The notes below the pieces were generated by a model. That model saw only the letters and a program-made list of their open reading frames with translations. It did no database searches and was not told where the DNA came from. 64,000 bases of DNA from Anoplopoma fimbria (Eukaryota > Chordata > Actinopteri > Perciformes > Anoplopomatidae). Shown piece by piece: positions 11,904-24,159 of the stretch (position 1 is its first letter; each line of letters opens with the position of its first letter). The translations under genes and the position numbers were made by a program. The stretch spans positions 14,163,471-14,227,470 of the forward strand of contig NC_072472.1 in assembly GCF_027596085.1 (NCBI RefSeq), in the 5' to 3' direction.

Positions 11904-12013
11904 TCATACACAAAATATCTGCTAAAAATCAGCATGTTAGCATTTTCACAGTTGTTTGCATGCTATTGATAGCATTTCATTTTGTACCTATATAGATGGA
12001 TGGCTTTTTGATG

Positions 12014-12089
<76 letters not shown>

Positions 12090-12090
12090 C
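12014..12090 (+). repeat. (TCTA)n microsatellite
   Basis: An essentially perfect TCTA tetranucleotide array of about 19 units. The open frames across it are artefacts of the repeat. Confidence 0.98.
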
Positions 12091-13822
12091 ATCCATTCAT
12101 CCACTGCTTTATTTACGAATATCTTATACTAACTTATTTTTACATGATGAGAACAGAAATGCCTATTCACAACCAGCCCACTGTTTCAAAATGATCTATT
12201 TATTAACGACGAATCATTTCTCGTCTCTTTGTCAAAAATCTGGTGTATTAATCACGTTTGTTAAGATTTATAGGAGAGTAAAATCAGGGGAAATCACACT
12301 GATTTTGGATAGTTTTGTCAGCCACTTCTTCCCATGCACAAACATTAATAAACTCTTAAATTATAAAACGTTACATGAGAAAATATGCAAACTATTACTT
12401 GTATATGAAACGAATGAAAATGAAAATCAGCTTTTTTGAAAATCACGTGTTTGAGTTGGAATATTCAGACTTATTATTCTCACACACACATTCCTACTCT
12501 CCTGCTGTTTTCCAGCTTTTCATGTTTGACCTTTAGCTAAGAGTGTTGATGAGCTCCAGGGTGCAGAGAGATACTGACTTCACGGGTTGATCGTGATTCT
12601 TCGTGGTTTATTCGTCACAGAGCTGATGAGATTAACGCTGCCGTTTCTTTCTGTTATACTGTCTATCCCTCAAACAGCTGACCTCTACAAACCTTGGATT
12701 ATTTGGTGCTTTAAAAAGAAGCAGGTGAGATAGTCAAGACCTTTTCTGAAGAGCAGAAGTGCTGATGATGTGACATCGTACTACATTTCAGTTAAGCTTA
12801 CTCAAAACTTCACATGAAGCCGAAGCACTCATTCACACCTGCTTGTAGCAATTTTACAAAAAAAAATTACAAAACGACTGGGAAACACTTCCTGTGTTTA
12901 ATGTCTGGCACAGTTCTGCATGAAGTCAACATTTCCCGACAGTGATGATAAAATGCGCTGACATAAAGAACAATGCTAACTCGCCATTTTAATTTGACCT
13001 TTTATTTATGTTTTGGTTGGTTTTCTATGCCTACAACAGTCACATGCATGGTTAGATTCTGTCTCTTCGTTCACAGATAAACTGACCTGGTGTCAAATGA
13101 TACACTTGTGTTATTTTCAGAGATTAAAGGCTGTTCAGAAAGGCCAGGTTGGTAACTTACCCCATGTTCTTGATGATGAAAAATGAGTTTACTCAAGCAT
13201 CACCTGCTTGCACGAACATGGCACTTACCAGCTTCCTAGCCTCATCTTACCTGCCTCAGTCTCCTTCTCTACCACTTTTCTCTTTCACCCTTTGCAATAT
13301 GCACTCCCTCAGTAGACCAGAAACAAAAATACCTTGTTCTTCCTGTGGGGTCTCCTGAATGTAGGCCATTCGTTTGCAACAATTTTCAAAGGGCCATAGT
13401 TTTTTTAGAAATAACATTGATTCACAATTTCATTCCTTTTTTTTTTCAATTCAGAAATTCTAAATACCTTTACTGTATTTTGTCACTTTGTTAATAAGAT
13501 AAATAATACTAAGTTAGCCTGACAAGCTGCTGTAGACTGTGCAAGTTCACATGATGCATGAAGAGCATTCCTCTACTGAGGAGATACAATGTGTACAATA
13601 GTGCTTGGAAGTTTAAATATTCAGTTGTGCAAGATTAACACTTACTATAATAGTCTTTTAAAGTCATTAAACTGTGTTTGGCTCTGTGCATATCCCCGCC
13701 TGAGAGGAATGTCACATGCAGTTCATTGGCCTGCTGCTGAAAAAGATGAAACTGGTTGTAAAAACTATTGATTTGGATTGTAACAGGACACTGCCAGGGA
13801 AAAGTTGCCCCCCTTCAGTGGG

Positions 13823-14896
13823 TTAAACAGCCACGTTGGCCAGTCTCGGGTCCGAGTCCTGCTCGTAGCGGTAGTGGTAGACCTCCATCTGGTCCCGACA
13901 CGCCTCTCTGATGTTGTTGAGCCACCGTTTGATGCCTCCCCGGTTCAGATACAGCACCATAAGAAACACCACCCCGATCAGAGCCAACACCAGACCGAGG
14001 AACACGTATGAAACCGCCTCGAGGTTCTCGTTCATACAATCCACGTCCTCTTCCCGGAGCTTCTCCACAGGAACCCCCTTCTTGGTCTCCGGCTCGCTGC
14101 ACAGGAGACGCCCTGCATCCGGGCACTGGGATGAGTTCTTCAACCAGTAGTAAAACGCCTCAAGTTCACAGTTGCAACGAAAAGGGTTTAACGCCAAGTA
14201 GACGCGCACGCGCTTCTGCTGGTACAAAATGGTAACATTTCCCGCCCCTATGCTCTCTATTGAGTTATTTATGAGAACTAATGCGTGGAGATTATGCAAA
14301 TCTAATCGCACCAAGGGAATTGACTTCAGCGCGTTTCCTGCTAACTCCAGTCTGTGGAGGTTGAGCAAACTTTGAGTGTTGAGCGCACCTGAGAGCTGCT
14401 CCGTGGCCTGCGGTAAAACAGAGTGGTTTAGGTAAAGAGAGCGAAGCTCCAGTAACCCGTGGAAAGCCCTGGCTGAGATCAACTCCAGCCGGTTGTGGCT
14501 CAGATCCAGCACATGCAACCGGGGAAGTCCCAGGAAGGCGTAAGGTTCAATAGCCTGTATCCCGTTATAGGACAGTGAGAGTGTCGTCATTTGCAACTCC
14601 GTCCCGTTGCTCATGAACGCACCACGCTGTAAAGTTGAAATGTTTCTCCCCTTGAGTATCAAGGTGGACGTCCACTCCGGTATGTCTCCCGGCACCTCGG
14701 TGTCCTCCCCATCACGGCAGGTCACTGTCCCCGAGTCTTTGGCACAGATGCAGGACGACGGGCAAGTATGATCCGTCCTGACAGGAGAAAACAACAAACA
14801 CGCCACTGCTGCGTAATACAAACGCCACTGATTCCAAATAGAGAAAAGACACTTTGAACTGTCGGCACTGTAAAATATCCACATCTTCTCCCTCAT
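13823..14896 (-). CDS. tpbgl: Trophoblast glycoprotein-like (TPBGL/WAIF2-type) leucine-rich-repeat membrane protein
   Basis: One exon encodes 357 residues from ATG at 14896 to TAA at 13825-13823. This family consists of type I plasma-membrane glycoproteins; the relative TPBG (5T4/WAIF1) modulates Wnt signalling. Order of parts: hydrophobic signal region about 22-40 after a long N-terminus (a second in-frame ATG is codon 5); LRR N-terminal cap with C45, C49, C51, C60; LRRs about 75-235; C-terminal cap with C241, C243, C258, C266, C287; TM helix about 297-317; cytoplasmic tail to 357. Six N-glycosylation sequons: N85, N97, N157, N210, N220, N254. The juxtamembrane YLNRGGIKRW, EACRDQMEVYHYRYEQDSDP and LELAGNAL resemble human TPBGL more than TPBG as I recall them. 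The protein ends soon after DPRL with NVAV, so the tail is shorter than in the human paralogues. tpbg is the main alternative. Confidence 0.85.
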   Translation of the reverse strand: MREKMWIFYSADSSKCLFSIWNQWRLYYAAVACLLFSPVRTDHTCPSSCICAKDSGTVTCRDGEDTEVPGDIPEWTSTLILKGRNISTLQRGAFMSNGTELQMTTLSLSYNGIQAIEPYAFLGLPRLHVLDLSHNRLELISARAFHGLLELRSLYLNHSVLPQATEQLSGALNTQSLLNLHRLELAGNALKSIPLVRLDLHNLHALVLINNSIESIGAGNVTILYQQKRVRVYLALNPFRCNCELEAFYYWLKNSSQCPDAGRLLCSEPETKKGVPVEKLREEDVDCMNENLEAVSYVFLGLVLALIGVVFLMVLYLNRGGIKRWLNNIREACRDQMEVYHYRYEQDSDPRLANVAV

Positions 14897-15183
14897 TTAA
14901 GTCTCAAAGCAGGTCTGTTGCAAAGAAGGTGACCGACTACAGTCCTATGTGGCATGTAAAGTCGATTCAGTCCGGCTTCGGTTACTTTGAACCATAAGAA
15001 TAGAAAAAGAAAATACACGCTCTTTCCACAGTCACCTCGGTGCTCTGTGTGGTTCTGTCCGGAGGAAAAAACGAGTTTTCTTTGGGATGTTTACGCATCG
15101 GTACGGTGGACAGCAGCCGAGTGTGGCTGTGTGAAAAGCTGCAGATATGCGCTCCCTTGGTGGTATTTTTGACGCCTGTCACT

Positions 15184-15240
15184 GAGAGAGAGAGAGAGAG
15201 GAGAGAGAAAAGAGAGGGAGAGTAGAGAGAGAGAGAGAGA
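15184..15240. repeat. (GA)n-rich tract upstream of tpbgl
   Basis: An interrupted GA/GAGAGA purine tract about 290-340 bp upstream of the tpbgl start codon. It could act as a GAGA-type promoter element, but this is inference. Confidence 0.8.
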
Positions 15241-17229
15241 TGCTAGTGACAATATAAGCATCCTACTCCCAAATCATCCTAGTTATTAATTTCTAGATAG
15301 GATTAGTACACAGGGACATTTAATTGAAATATATAAAATTTATTAAGTTTTTATTAAAAAAAGTTATTAAGAGCAAAACATTTTTTATTTTCACCTTATG
15401 TTGCAGAAAGACTCTTGAGTTATTGTTACAAAAAAACCCAACCAAACCCCATCTTCCCAGTTTGAACGACATATTAGCTCATTTATCATGAATTAAGCCT
15501 GAATGGTTGCAAGACAATTAAACTCCAAAAGGTTTTGTTGTTTCCTTTCCATGCAACGTTTCCATCATTACAGTCTTAATTTATGGCAGCTTATGTTTGT
15601 TGCAAATCAGTTGCTGTAATTACGTGCGTGCAGTGGAGCCTGTTTTATGGGGCCTTTTGTCAATTCTTTCCGATTAATCCTTTTTCCAAATAAAGAAAAC
15701 AGAATTTTGGAGAGCTGGACACACTCTCCACGTCTACAGCATAGAGTTGGCAAACAAATCAATAAGTTTGAATACATAAGCCGCTTCCAACTCTGAAATA
15801 TGTGACGCTGGACTGACAAGGGGCTGGGGCTGTCATGTTGTTTCTGCTCATGACTGAACCGGAAAAACACAGAGTTTTAAATTCAAGCCTGGAAGTAGTG
15901 AGGGTGAGATGAAATATACTTTAATTAGCAAAAAAAAGGTTGCTTGAAACTTTGATATTGGGCACCTTGGCACAGAACATCACAAAAATTCAATAGGCTA
16001 CATCTCTAATCTGAAGTAGAAAATGGTGACAATATTTTTAATATTCCTCCACAAACTAACATAATGAAGGACATATTAATAAGCCAGGAGCACAGACAAT
16101 GTATTTGTTTAATTAAAGTATCTAAGTGATCAGTAGGAAATAAAGAGAGATAGAAATAAAGGCTGCTTATAGTAGGACAAAGAGAGTTAGAGGTTCAGCA
16201 CTATGGACAGCTCCACATAGCACTGTAGTTGGCTTAAAAGCATCTTGTATTGTTCTTTGTTCACAAGCAAGCAATGAAAAAAGTATCCCGCAAACGGAAA
16301 GATGAAAGAGTGGAACGAAGAAAAGTGAAAGGCTCTGTAGTTTTTTTGTCTTTTAAACTGACAACAAACATAACATGAGCTGAGGAAGAATAATAAATAC
16401 AGACGAAGACAGGAAGGAAGAAAGGTTCAGCACCATGGATAGCTCCAAATGGCAAAGCGGCGCAGTTTTGAGCAAGGAAACCATGCAATGAAACAAGGAA
16501 AGCAAAGAAATAAAAATACATAAATAAGCATACACTGTTTCCAGAGATTCAGGGCCATGGATAGCATAGAGGAATACAGCAATACTGGAAATAGTTAATT
16601 AATGAACGTAAGAAAGAAAGACTATAAGCTATTCAACAGTATCCACAACGCTCTCCGTCACGTGTGGTCCCATTTATAATAGACATTGGGCCCAGAAATA
16701 ACTTTCAGGATGACCTGACCACGATGGCCTATTAACAAACCAAGTTCAAATCAAACCATTTGGGGTTTACTTAAATGGAGCAGATGTAAAGTAACCTTAA
16801 GCTGTCATTAGTCATTACTGACATGTAGTCACGGTCACAATGAGCAGGACTATGGGACTGTTCTTCTTTTTCACTCTTTCTCTCTATGTGTGTGTGTTTA
16901 CTGAGTAATTGAGAGCAAACAACCGAACAAAGGGCATCAAACCGTGCCGTGTGTGTTCTGTCCCGATAAAGAAGAAGGTGTATCTGCAATCTGCCTTGAA
17001 TTTTAGTGCCAGCCTTTTCAGTTTTCTACAGGCTTATGGCAACATCTCTCTGAACTGCATAGAAGAGGAACATGTGCAATGTATTAGTTACCATCTTATT
17101 TTGTAAAAGAATGTTGTTAAAAATCATCTGGATAAATACATTGCTTGCTGTGTTTATTTCAATAATTTAGACCCACAACATCATATATCTAGTCTATATG
17201 CCAGTCTCACAGGGCCAGCTGTATACAGG

Positions 17230-17684
17230 TATACTATGTAGCTGAAAGTATGTGGACGCCCCAAACATTACAGCCATTTGTGTTTGTTTAACATCTCTTT
17301 GTAAAACCATAGGCATTAATCCATTGCTATAACTCCACTCTTCTGACTTCAGGCTTTCCTCAAATTAAGCCACAGTAGCACTAGTAAGTTAAGGGAACTG
17401 ATGTTGTGCAACAACCTCTCTAAGTCTCAATTTATCCAAAAGGTGTTGGATGTTGTTGAGATCAGGGCTCTATGCAGGACAGGCAAGTTCCTCTACACCG
17501 ACCTGGGGAAAACCTTTTTTTTTGCTGTTAAAAAATTGATCTAAAATACCAGTGTATGCTATTACATTGATATTTTTCTTATTTAGAACTAAGAGGCCCA
17601 AACCATGAAAATAGCCCCCCACCAAAAGTGCAATTAACTATGTCGACAAGAGTATCCACATCATTTTGGCATTATGGTGTATAT
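17230..17684 (+). mobile_element. Non-autonomous DNA transposon with terminal inverted repeats
   Basis: The left end is TATACTATGTAGCTGAAAGT followed by ATGTGGACGCC. The right end reads GTATCCACATCATTTTGGCA then TTATGGTGTATA, a diverged reverse complement. Internal strings CCAAAAGGTGTTGGATG, GAGATCAGGGCTCTATGCAG and GACAGGCAAGTTCCTC are typical of a high-copy teleost element with AAAGTATGTGGACACC ends. No transposase frame remains. Confidence 0.65.
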
Positions 17685-18197
17685 ACAGTCTAGTAGAGTG
17701 CAGAATCATAACTGACTCAATGACGCTACTTGCATCATAAAGGAAATAGAACAGATATGAAAGACATATTGATCTTCTAATCTAACGCTCAGCAAGAACA
17801 CAGATAATAATATTTATCACAATGTCAAAATATTCATTTAAAGGACCATAAGAACCATAGAAGACATTCAGGCCTAGTGTTTGTTTGTACTAAACAAGGG
17901 CCATGGCACTGGGGAGTCTGATTGCAGTTCGCTGTCAGCTCAAGAGCACTAAATCTGGAACGGGTGGAAAAAACGGCTATGGTGGGGGTATAAATATAGA
18001 CACAGAGAGAGGGAGAGAACGAGAAACTGAGACAGAGAGCCAACAAGACAGAAAGATAGAGAATGATTGAGAATGGCCTTCCTGCTGGTGCTGCAGATAA
18101 GGCACAGAGAGCCATATTAATGTCAGGCTGTTTTGCCTATTACGGCATATGGGATAGTATTTCTTCCTCCAAACAAACAAGGACATCTGCTTAGTCG

Positions 18198-18251
18198 TCC
18201 TCTTCTCCTCTTCTCCTGTTCTCCTCTTCTCCTCTTCTCCTCTTCTCCTCT
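18198..18251. repeat. TCTCC/TCTTC pentanucleotide-like tandem tract
   Basis: Repeated CTTCTCCTCT units with one TTCTCCTGTT variant form a strand-asymmetric polypyrimidine tract. Confidence 0.85.
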
Positions 18252-18440
18252 CAGGACCTCTTTGCCCTGCTCTACAAGTGTTCGCTCTATCTGCCCGTGC
18301 AGAGGGCTGATTTAGCGGTGGCTGTTATTCACTGGCTGTTGCTGGGATATTGTTATGGTGCCCTCCTCGTGACCTTCAACTTGATACTGAACCTTGTAAT
18401 TGATTTACTCACGGCTGGCCATCCCTATCTCCTGACTACA

Positions 18441-18569
<129 letters not shown>

Positions 18570-20487
18570 CTTGGAACCTTGGCCGTTGAGTTTTCCTCAT
18601 ATCCTCAGGTGTGTCGTTATTCCTAACAGCTCTGGTGCACATGCTAAATTAGTAGCCGCATCCTGTTTTTGTGTGTGTGTATTTATTGTTTAGTATGTAC
18701 GTGATTACATTTTGTGTGCACTGTGTGTGGAATTATGAGTCTGCTGAAAAATTCTACCCTCACATTTTAATTTCCCACTTCATCCTTCCTGCGTCACTCG
18801 TCAGTCATTAACCTTGTTTTAACGGCCAACCTGAACTGTTCTTCGTCCTCCCTCCAGATGGTACATTGCTGACACGTGCAGGACTTTTAAATACAAAATA
18901 GAAAACGATCCAATTTGACCAAATTTAAGGACAAGGGCATACATACAACCAACATGTAAAGACTGTAGAGTCTTCTGGGTCAGGGCTTGAGGGTATAACA
19001 ATGCACAACATTGTTGGTACACGAGGTGTAAGATTAGCGCTCCCGACATGACTCAACACTGAACCACGATCATCTCTCTTACACATATGACGAGGAGAGG
19101 ATACTGTGGGAAGATGCACATTAGAAAATACTGCAGGCTTAAAATGATGCAGTAGTGTTATTGACAGGAATCATATTGTCATGTGTTGACCCTTGCTAAA
19201 AGGTTTTTAGTGCGCATTTACATTATTAGCAGAAGCTGTTGATAGCGAACAATGCAGTGAGGGATAAACTAGCTCCATCCTGTTAAAGTGGGAAAGGACC
19301 CAACATCATGACCGACTGTTCTAATAATGATTGCGATGTGCAGTTTTGGTTGTGATACTGTCAAAAAGCTGTAAGGCGTAAAACAATGTTGTCCTTTTTC
19401 AGTTCCTCTCCTCTACAGTCTGTATTCAGAAGCCCACTCTGAAATCGTGTCCTTTGAATGACAGATAATCTGTCAAACAGCTTTCTCCATTCCAACAATT
19501 TTACAGTAGTACATCTTCAGCTTTGACAGATTAGCAAAATTCATTTAAATTCTGCATGAAAAAGAATAAAAGCTGAAGACAACCTTTAATAAAACAAAAA
19601 AATGTCTTTCCCTCTCTGTAGAGACTCAGGAAATTAGAGACATAACTCTGTTAGCTATGAAACGGACTCTAAGAGCTTTGTATGTGCAGGATCATTACCG
19701 GCTAAAGGCACACACACACACACACACTTATACTGTTGCTCTCTGTTAGATGGGTGCCAAGGGCTGTACTGTGGTACACCAGGGTGCTCATGGGTAACAG
19801 AAGTTTCATCTAAAATCCTTCCTTAATCTTTCTCCTTTCATTGTGTGTGTCAGTTTGATGGTGTGGGCTTGAGCAGTTGAAGGAGTCTCTAGAAACTGTG
19901 AATAATACGGTTTGCACACACAGATACACACACTATCTCCCCTTCGGACAAACCACTGCAAAATACCTGAGAGTTGAAAAAGACCAATACAGATAGTAAC
20001 ACTTTCCCCACCTAACTCTTTGTATCTAAATGTAATGTGTACTTCTATTTGTCTGATCAACGTTTCTTTCAATCTGTCTATCCGCAGACCTGCTCCTTAA
20101 ACAGTACTCTACACTAGTAATGAATAATAGATGAGGGGATGAGGGAGGAGAGGATGGAGGTTAGAGAGAAGTGAAGAAGTGCAGCGGAGGCCAGGCAGAG
20201 AACCCTGTGAGAATGAGGGTGTAAATGGATCTTGAGGAGCCGGTGTCAACTGTCCCGGGACCATTAATTAGTCATTCAGAGTTGTAATGGAGTGAGCCGT
20301 AGCCAGACAGACGCAACCGGCCAAACAAAGCCAAGTCACTCAATCAGAGGAGTTAGGTGTGGCTGTTGATCACTCTGTGTGGCCAGAGTGGAAAACTATA
20401 GGTGATCACAGGTGAACAGTGGAATCACTGAGTCCATGTCATAACATTACACATGATTCATTTGAATATATTCACTTTTGTTGGATC

Positions 20488-20736
20488 TACAGTACCAGTC
20501 AAAAGTTTGGACACACCTTCTCATTCAATGGTTTTTCTTTCTTTCTTTTTTTATTTTTTTCTACATTGTAGATTAATATTGAAGACATCCAAACTATGAA
20601 GGAACACATATGGAATTATGTGGTAAACAAACAAATGCTCAACAAACCAGAATATGTTTTATATTTTAGATTCTTCAAAGTAGTTGAATTAGAAGGTGAA
20701 TTAGAAGGTGTGTCCAAACTTTTGACTGGTACTATA
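20488..20736. mobile_element. Tc1/mariner-type MITE
   Basis: The left terminus CAGTACCAGTCAAAAGTTTG + GACACACCTTCT (from 20490) is matched at the right end by GAAGGTGTGTCCAAACTTTT + GACTGGTACT (about 20702-20733), giving inverted repeats of about 30 bp. TA dinucleotides flank both ends, as expected for Tc1-like insertion. At about 245 bp it has no transposase and is a deletion derivative. The terminal sequence is a familiar teleost Tc1-like end. Confidence 0.85.
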
Positions 20737-21090
20737 TATATATACTGTATATATATAATTATCCTATTAATGTGAAAATAAGAAAGCAAAATAATGTATT
20801 TGAATTATTAGATATATTTCAATATTCCATTATCATACTTGCCTTCATGTAATGAAAAGTTTATATCCCACGAACAATACAGTCACAGGGATGCATAAAT
20901 TCATAATTTTGATGGGGGGTATGACACTGTGGTAATCTATTGTACTCAAACTTTCAAGACTTGGAGTCTAAATGTTATATGGTCTGGCAATCAATAGTTC
21001 ACGCAAGATCATATTCAGATGTATTTTACTTTCTATATATATATATGAGGGTCTTCAAATTCATATTTTTGGCAGGTAATTCAATTTTGT

Positions 21091-21160
21091 CATGATCATG
21101 TAACAATCAATTGCTGTGGATACTGACTATCCAAGAGGATATTTATATTGAATTACAAAG
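21091..21160 (+). repeat. Diverged local duplication, copy 1
   Basis: ATGATCATGTAACAATCAA, GGATACT and TATTGAATTACAAA recur in the same order about 400 bp downstream at 21491-21563. Confidence 0.6.
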
Positions 21161-21490
21161 TGTATGAGTCCTCCTGGTTACATATTATGGTATTGTCTTG
21201 GTCAAAGATTTTTTTTTTTAATAGTTTGTCTACTACCAGTTTACCACTACTACCCTCATAATTCATCCTGTGTATTTTGCTACAAAATAAACCTTTTTGG
21301 AACTGAGGACTTGAATATAAAATCATATTATGAGGTGATATGTTTGTAAACACATATTTGTGACTTTATGTATATTTTTAAACCTCAAAAGTGTCAATGG
21401 CTTTACCCAGTTAGTGTTACACAAGCATGGCTCCTCCAGTAGCCGGATGGATTAGTTTACGTCTCCTTGCGGTCCATAACGTTAAGTTTC

Positions 21491-21563
21491 TAATGATCAT
21501 GTAACAAACAAATGATATGGATACTTGGCTTGCAATGTCTCTATTTAGATTGAATTACAAAAC
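21491..21563 (+). repeat. Diverged local duplication, copy 2
   Basis: ATGATCATGTAACAAACAAA, GGATACT and GATTGAATTACAAAACGG mirror the copy at 21091. It shares AACAAACAAA with the five-copy array at 2.9-9.9 kb but is otherwise different. Confidence 0.6.
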
Positions 21564-22617
21564 GGTTGATATCTGATGTTCAGCTGACCGCTGTTTGTCC
21601 TTCTGAGTGTCATTGACCATCGACACAGACGTTCCCATGGCAGTTAAGACACTCCTGCCGAAGACTGAAGTGTATCAGTGACACCTTGGAAAGTGAACCA
21701 ACTGCCTCAGTCAGGGCAAGACACTGGCCTGTCGCCAGTCCTGTTAGACGGGGTTTATCAGTTCCAGTGGTGGGCGATCCTATTTCGGGGCCATTATACG
21801 TATTTAATGTTTTGGAAAAGATAATTATTTCCATTAGTCTATTAAATTATTGCACTATAAATACTGTAGAGTATGTTTTCTTTGGTACAAATGTAGTCAG
21901 TTTGTATTTTCAGTCACATTTTCTTAAAATAGTACAATCCTGATACTCAACTTGGGACCACATGGCCACAGGGTGTCAGTAAAAGTTCTGTCTATTAATT
22001 CAAGTTTACAGTAGGACTGTAGTGAGGATTTGGGTTTGGTTAAAGTCAGGAGATAGGAGTTTTCAGAAAAGCAAGTGGCAATAAAGTGATACGAATTGGT
22101 TACTAATCATTAAATACCAGCCCACATTCCAAATACAGTTAAATAAAAAAGACAAATTAAGTAGTGACGTTTTTTTGTTTTTTTTAGCAGAGTCATGCTT
22201 GTGGCCTAGCCAGCTTGATATCACTCCCTTCACATCTTTTAATAAACCTTGGTGCTGTCAGGCCATCCCGCGAAGGGGCAAAGTACGAGACGGTATTTAT
22301 GTTTGGCAGGGCCTGGCAGTCAGAGTCGTAGTACCCTCCATCCATCAACAACTAGACTGCTCATCACTTCTGGTCAGGGTGAACTTTCCAAGGCAAACTG
22401 CTGCTGTTCTGCTCTGCATCGAGGGCAGCAAGACACAGTGGAGATAGATGACCAGTGGCCAGAGTCTAGTGCTCTCGCCTCTCATTTATTTAATAATTAA
22501 TGTATTAGTAGCTGCTGAGAGATGTGCCATGTGAGATCTCCAGGACTGTGTGGTCAAAGAAGTTAGTTAGCAAACCAGACAGTAGTGTAAATGCACATTA
22601 CATATAATTGCAATGCA

Positions 22618-22770
22618 TACAAAGTACATTTACTCAAGTACTGTACTTAAGTACAATTTGGGTTATTTGGTTCTTTACATATTAGTATTATTAGAGTATT
22701 TCTATTTACTACAACGTTATCCTTCTACTCCACTACATTTCACATTTTTATACTTCTTACTTCTGGTAAC
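22618..22770. repeat. Teleost AGTACTTAAGTAC-type repeat
   Basis: TACTCAAGTACTGTACTTAA GTACAATTT, then GAGTATTTCTATTT and CTTCTACTCCACTACATTTC. This order is a familiar high-copy teleost non-autonomous element. Confidence 0.65.
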
Positions 22771-24159
22771 TTTGAATGTTACATAAAAAAGAATATTTGT
22801 GACAAGCTTTTAAAATACAATGCATTGTCACAAATTCCGTACTTTTCTGGTTTGTGACCAAAAAGTTATTAAAAGTAGTATCTGATTGGGATCTTGTCAC
22901 ATTTCTGAGTGGGTTTTATTTAAATGGGTGTTCAAAGCCAAAAGGGGTTAATTAAGCCAATGTTTAGCAAACAAATATATAAGAGAAAGGTCCAGAATAC
23001 AAATTTGTGAAGCTTTGTTTCTTCATCCCATTACCCCCGAGATTTACTTTTTGATCATTTGGAGGCTGACTTATCCCTAGGCTGGGAACCATTGGATTAG
23101 CCCCAGCTAGATTGGACCACTTATCAACAGGAGGACCAGAAACTATTATCCCTGCTGAAGTGTCCTTGAACACAACACCAAATACCAACCTGCTCGCTAG
23201 TGGATTCTGCGCTCTTCTTGTGAAGGGAGAAAGTGAAAAGTAAATTCTCCTACCGAGAGCAATAAAGAACCACATTACATTACATGGAGACATAACTGAT
23301 GGAGGAGAAGCATGAGCAGTCATTGTCTTCATCATCCATCCACGTTTCACCACAGTGCTGAAAATACTTGTGCCATTATGTCTGAGCACAGAGCGGGACA
23401 TTTGCAGAGAAAAGAAGGCAAGGATAGATGAAGAAGGAGGAGGAGGAAAGGATTATCTTACATTTATTATGGTGAAGCTTATTAAAAAGGGGGAAGTCAT
23501 TATTTTTATCTGGAGAGTAGAGAGAGGTGGGCCTATTTTTAGTTTTTACCTCTGTGGCTGGTCGACAAGATAGATCTACAGTTTTATGTGAGCCTGGTTT
23601 AGAACCCCAAGCCCGACTCCGCCAAACCACTACTTATCAAACTCACAATATCTACTACCTAAATTATCATTGGTTTGCCACATGAATATACTTTATGGCA
23701 GTTTTAAAAAAGAAAGAGTGCAGTTCTTCAGTTAATATATTTAGTGCCGCAGGCAACAGCTGGGAATGCTGACTCCACAGAATATAAACTAAGTAAATAA
23801 ATAACTTTCCCCAAGGGCGACTCAGTATTCCTCAATATTTTTATTTACTTTTTGAGGTTTTGAAGTATGCCCCCTGGGCTATTGTTCCCTGGAGTGGATG
23901 AATAATGTCAGCAATATCAGCTTTCATATCTGGGAACATCATAACAAGAGAGCAGTCACTAGTCAGGAGTTTATCAACAGCATCTCCTGTCATTGTGGGA
24001 GATTATGTGAAGACATTGAAACCAAAATTATGATGAATAAAAACTGCTCTCGTGTAAATACAAGCTTATAAAATTGCTGATGATTTAAATGTCGATAACC
24101 AGTTGATTTAAGGCTAAACTTAACTTCCAGCGTAAGATGGTGATCATGCTGAAGATCAC

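Larger units (their letters stand above)
9916..13000. other. Non-coding region between element array and tpbgl
   Basis: No gene is recognised. It holds a palindromic kappaB-like site GGGGAATCCCC (10099-10109), a twofold 29-bp tandem repeat (596-653 of kb 11), a degraded SINE (11827-11903) and a (TCTA)n array. The open frames at 11090-11612 are not recognisable. A TTTATT at 13001 could be a minus-strand AATAAA for tpbgl, about 820 bp after its stop. Confidence 0.45.
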
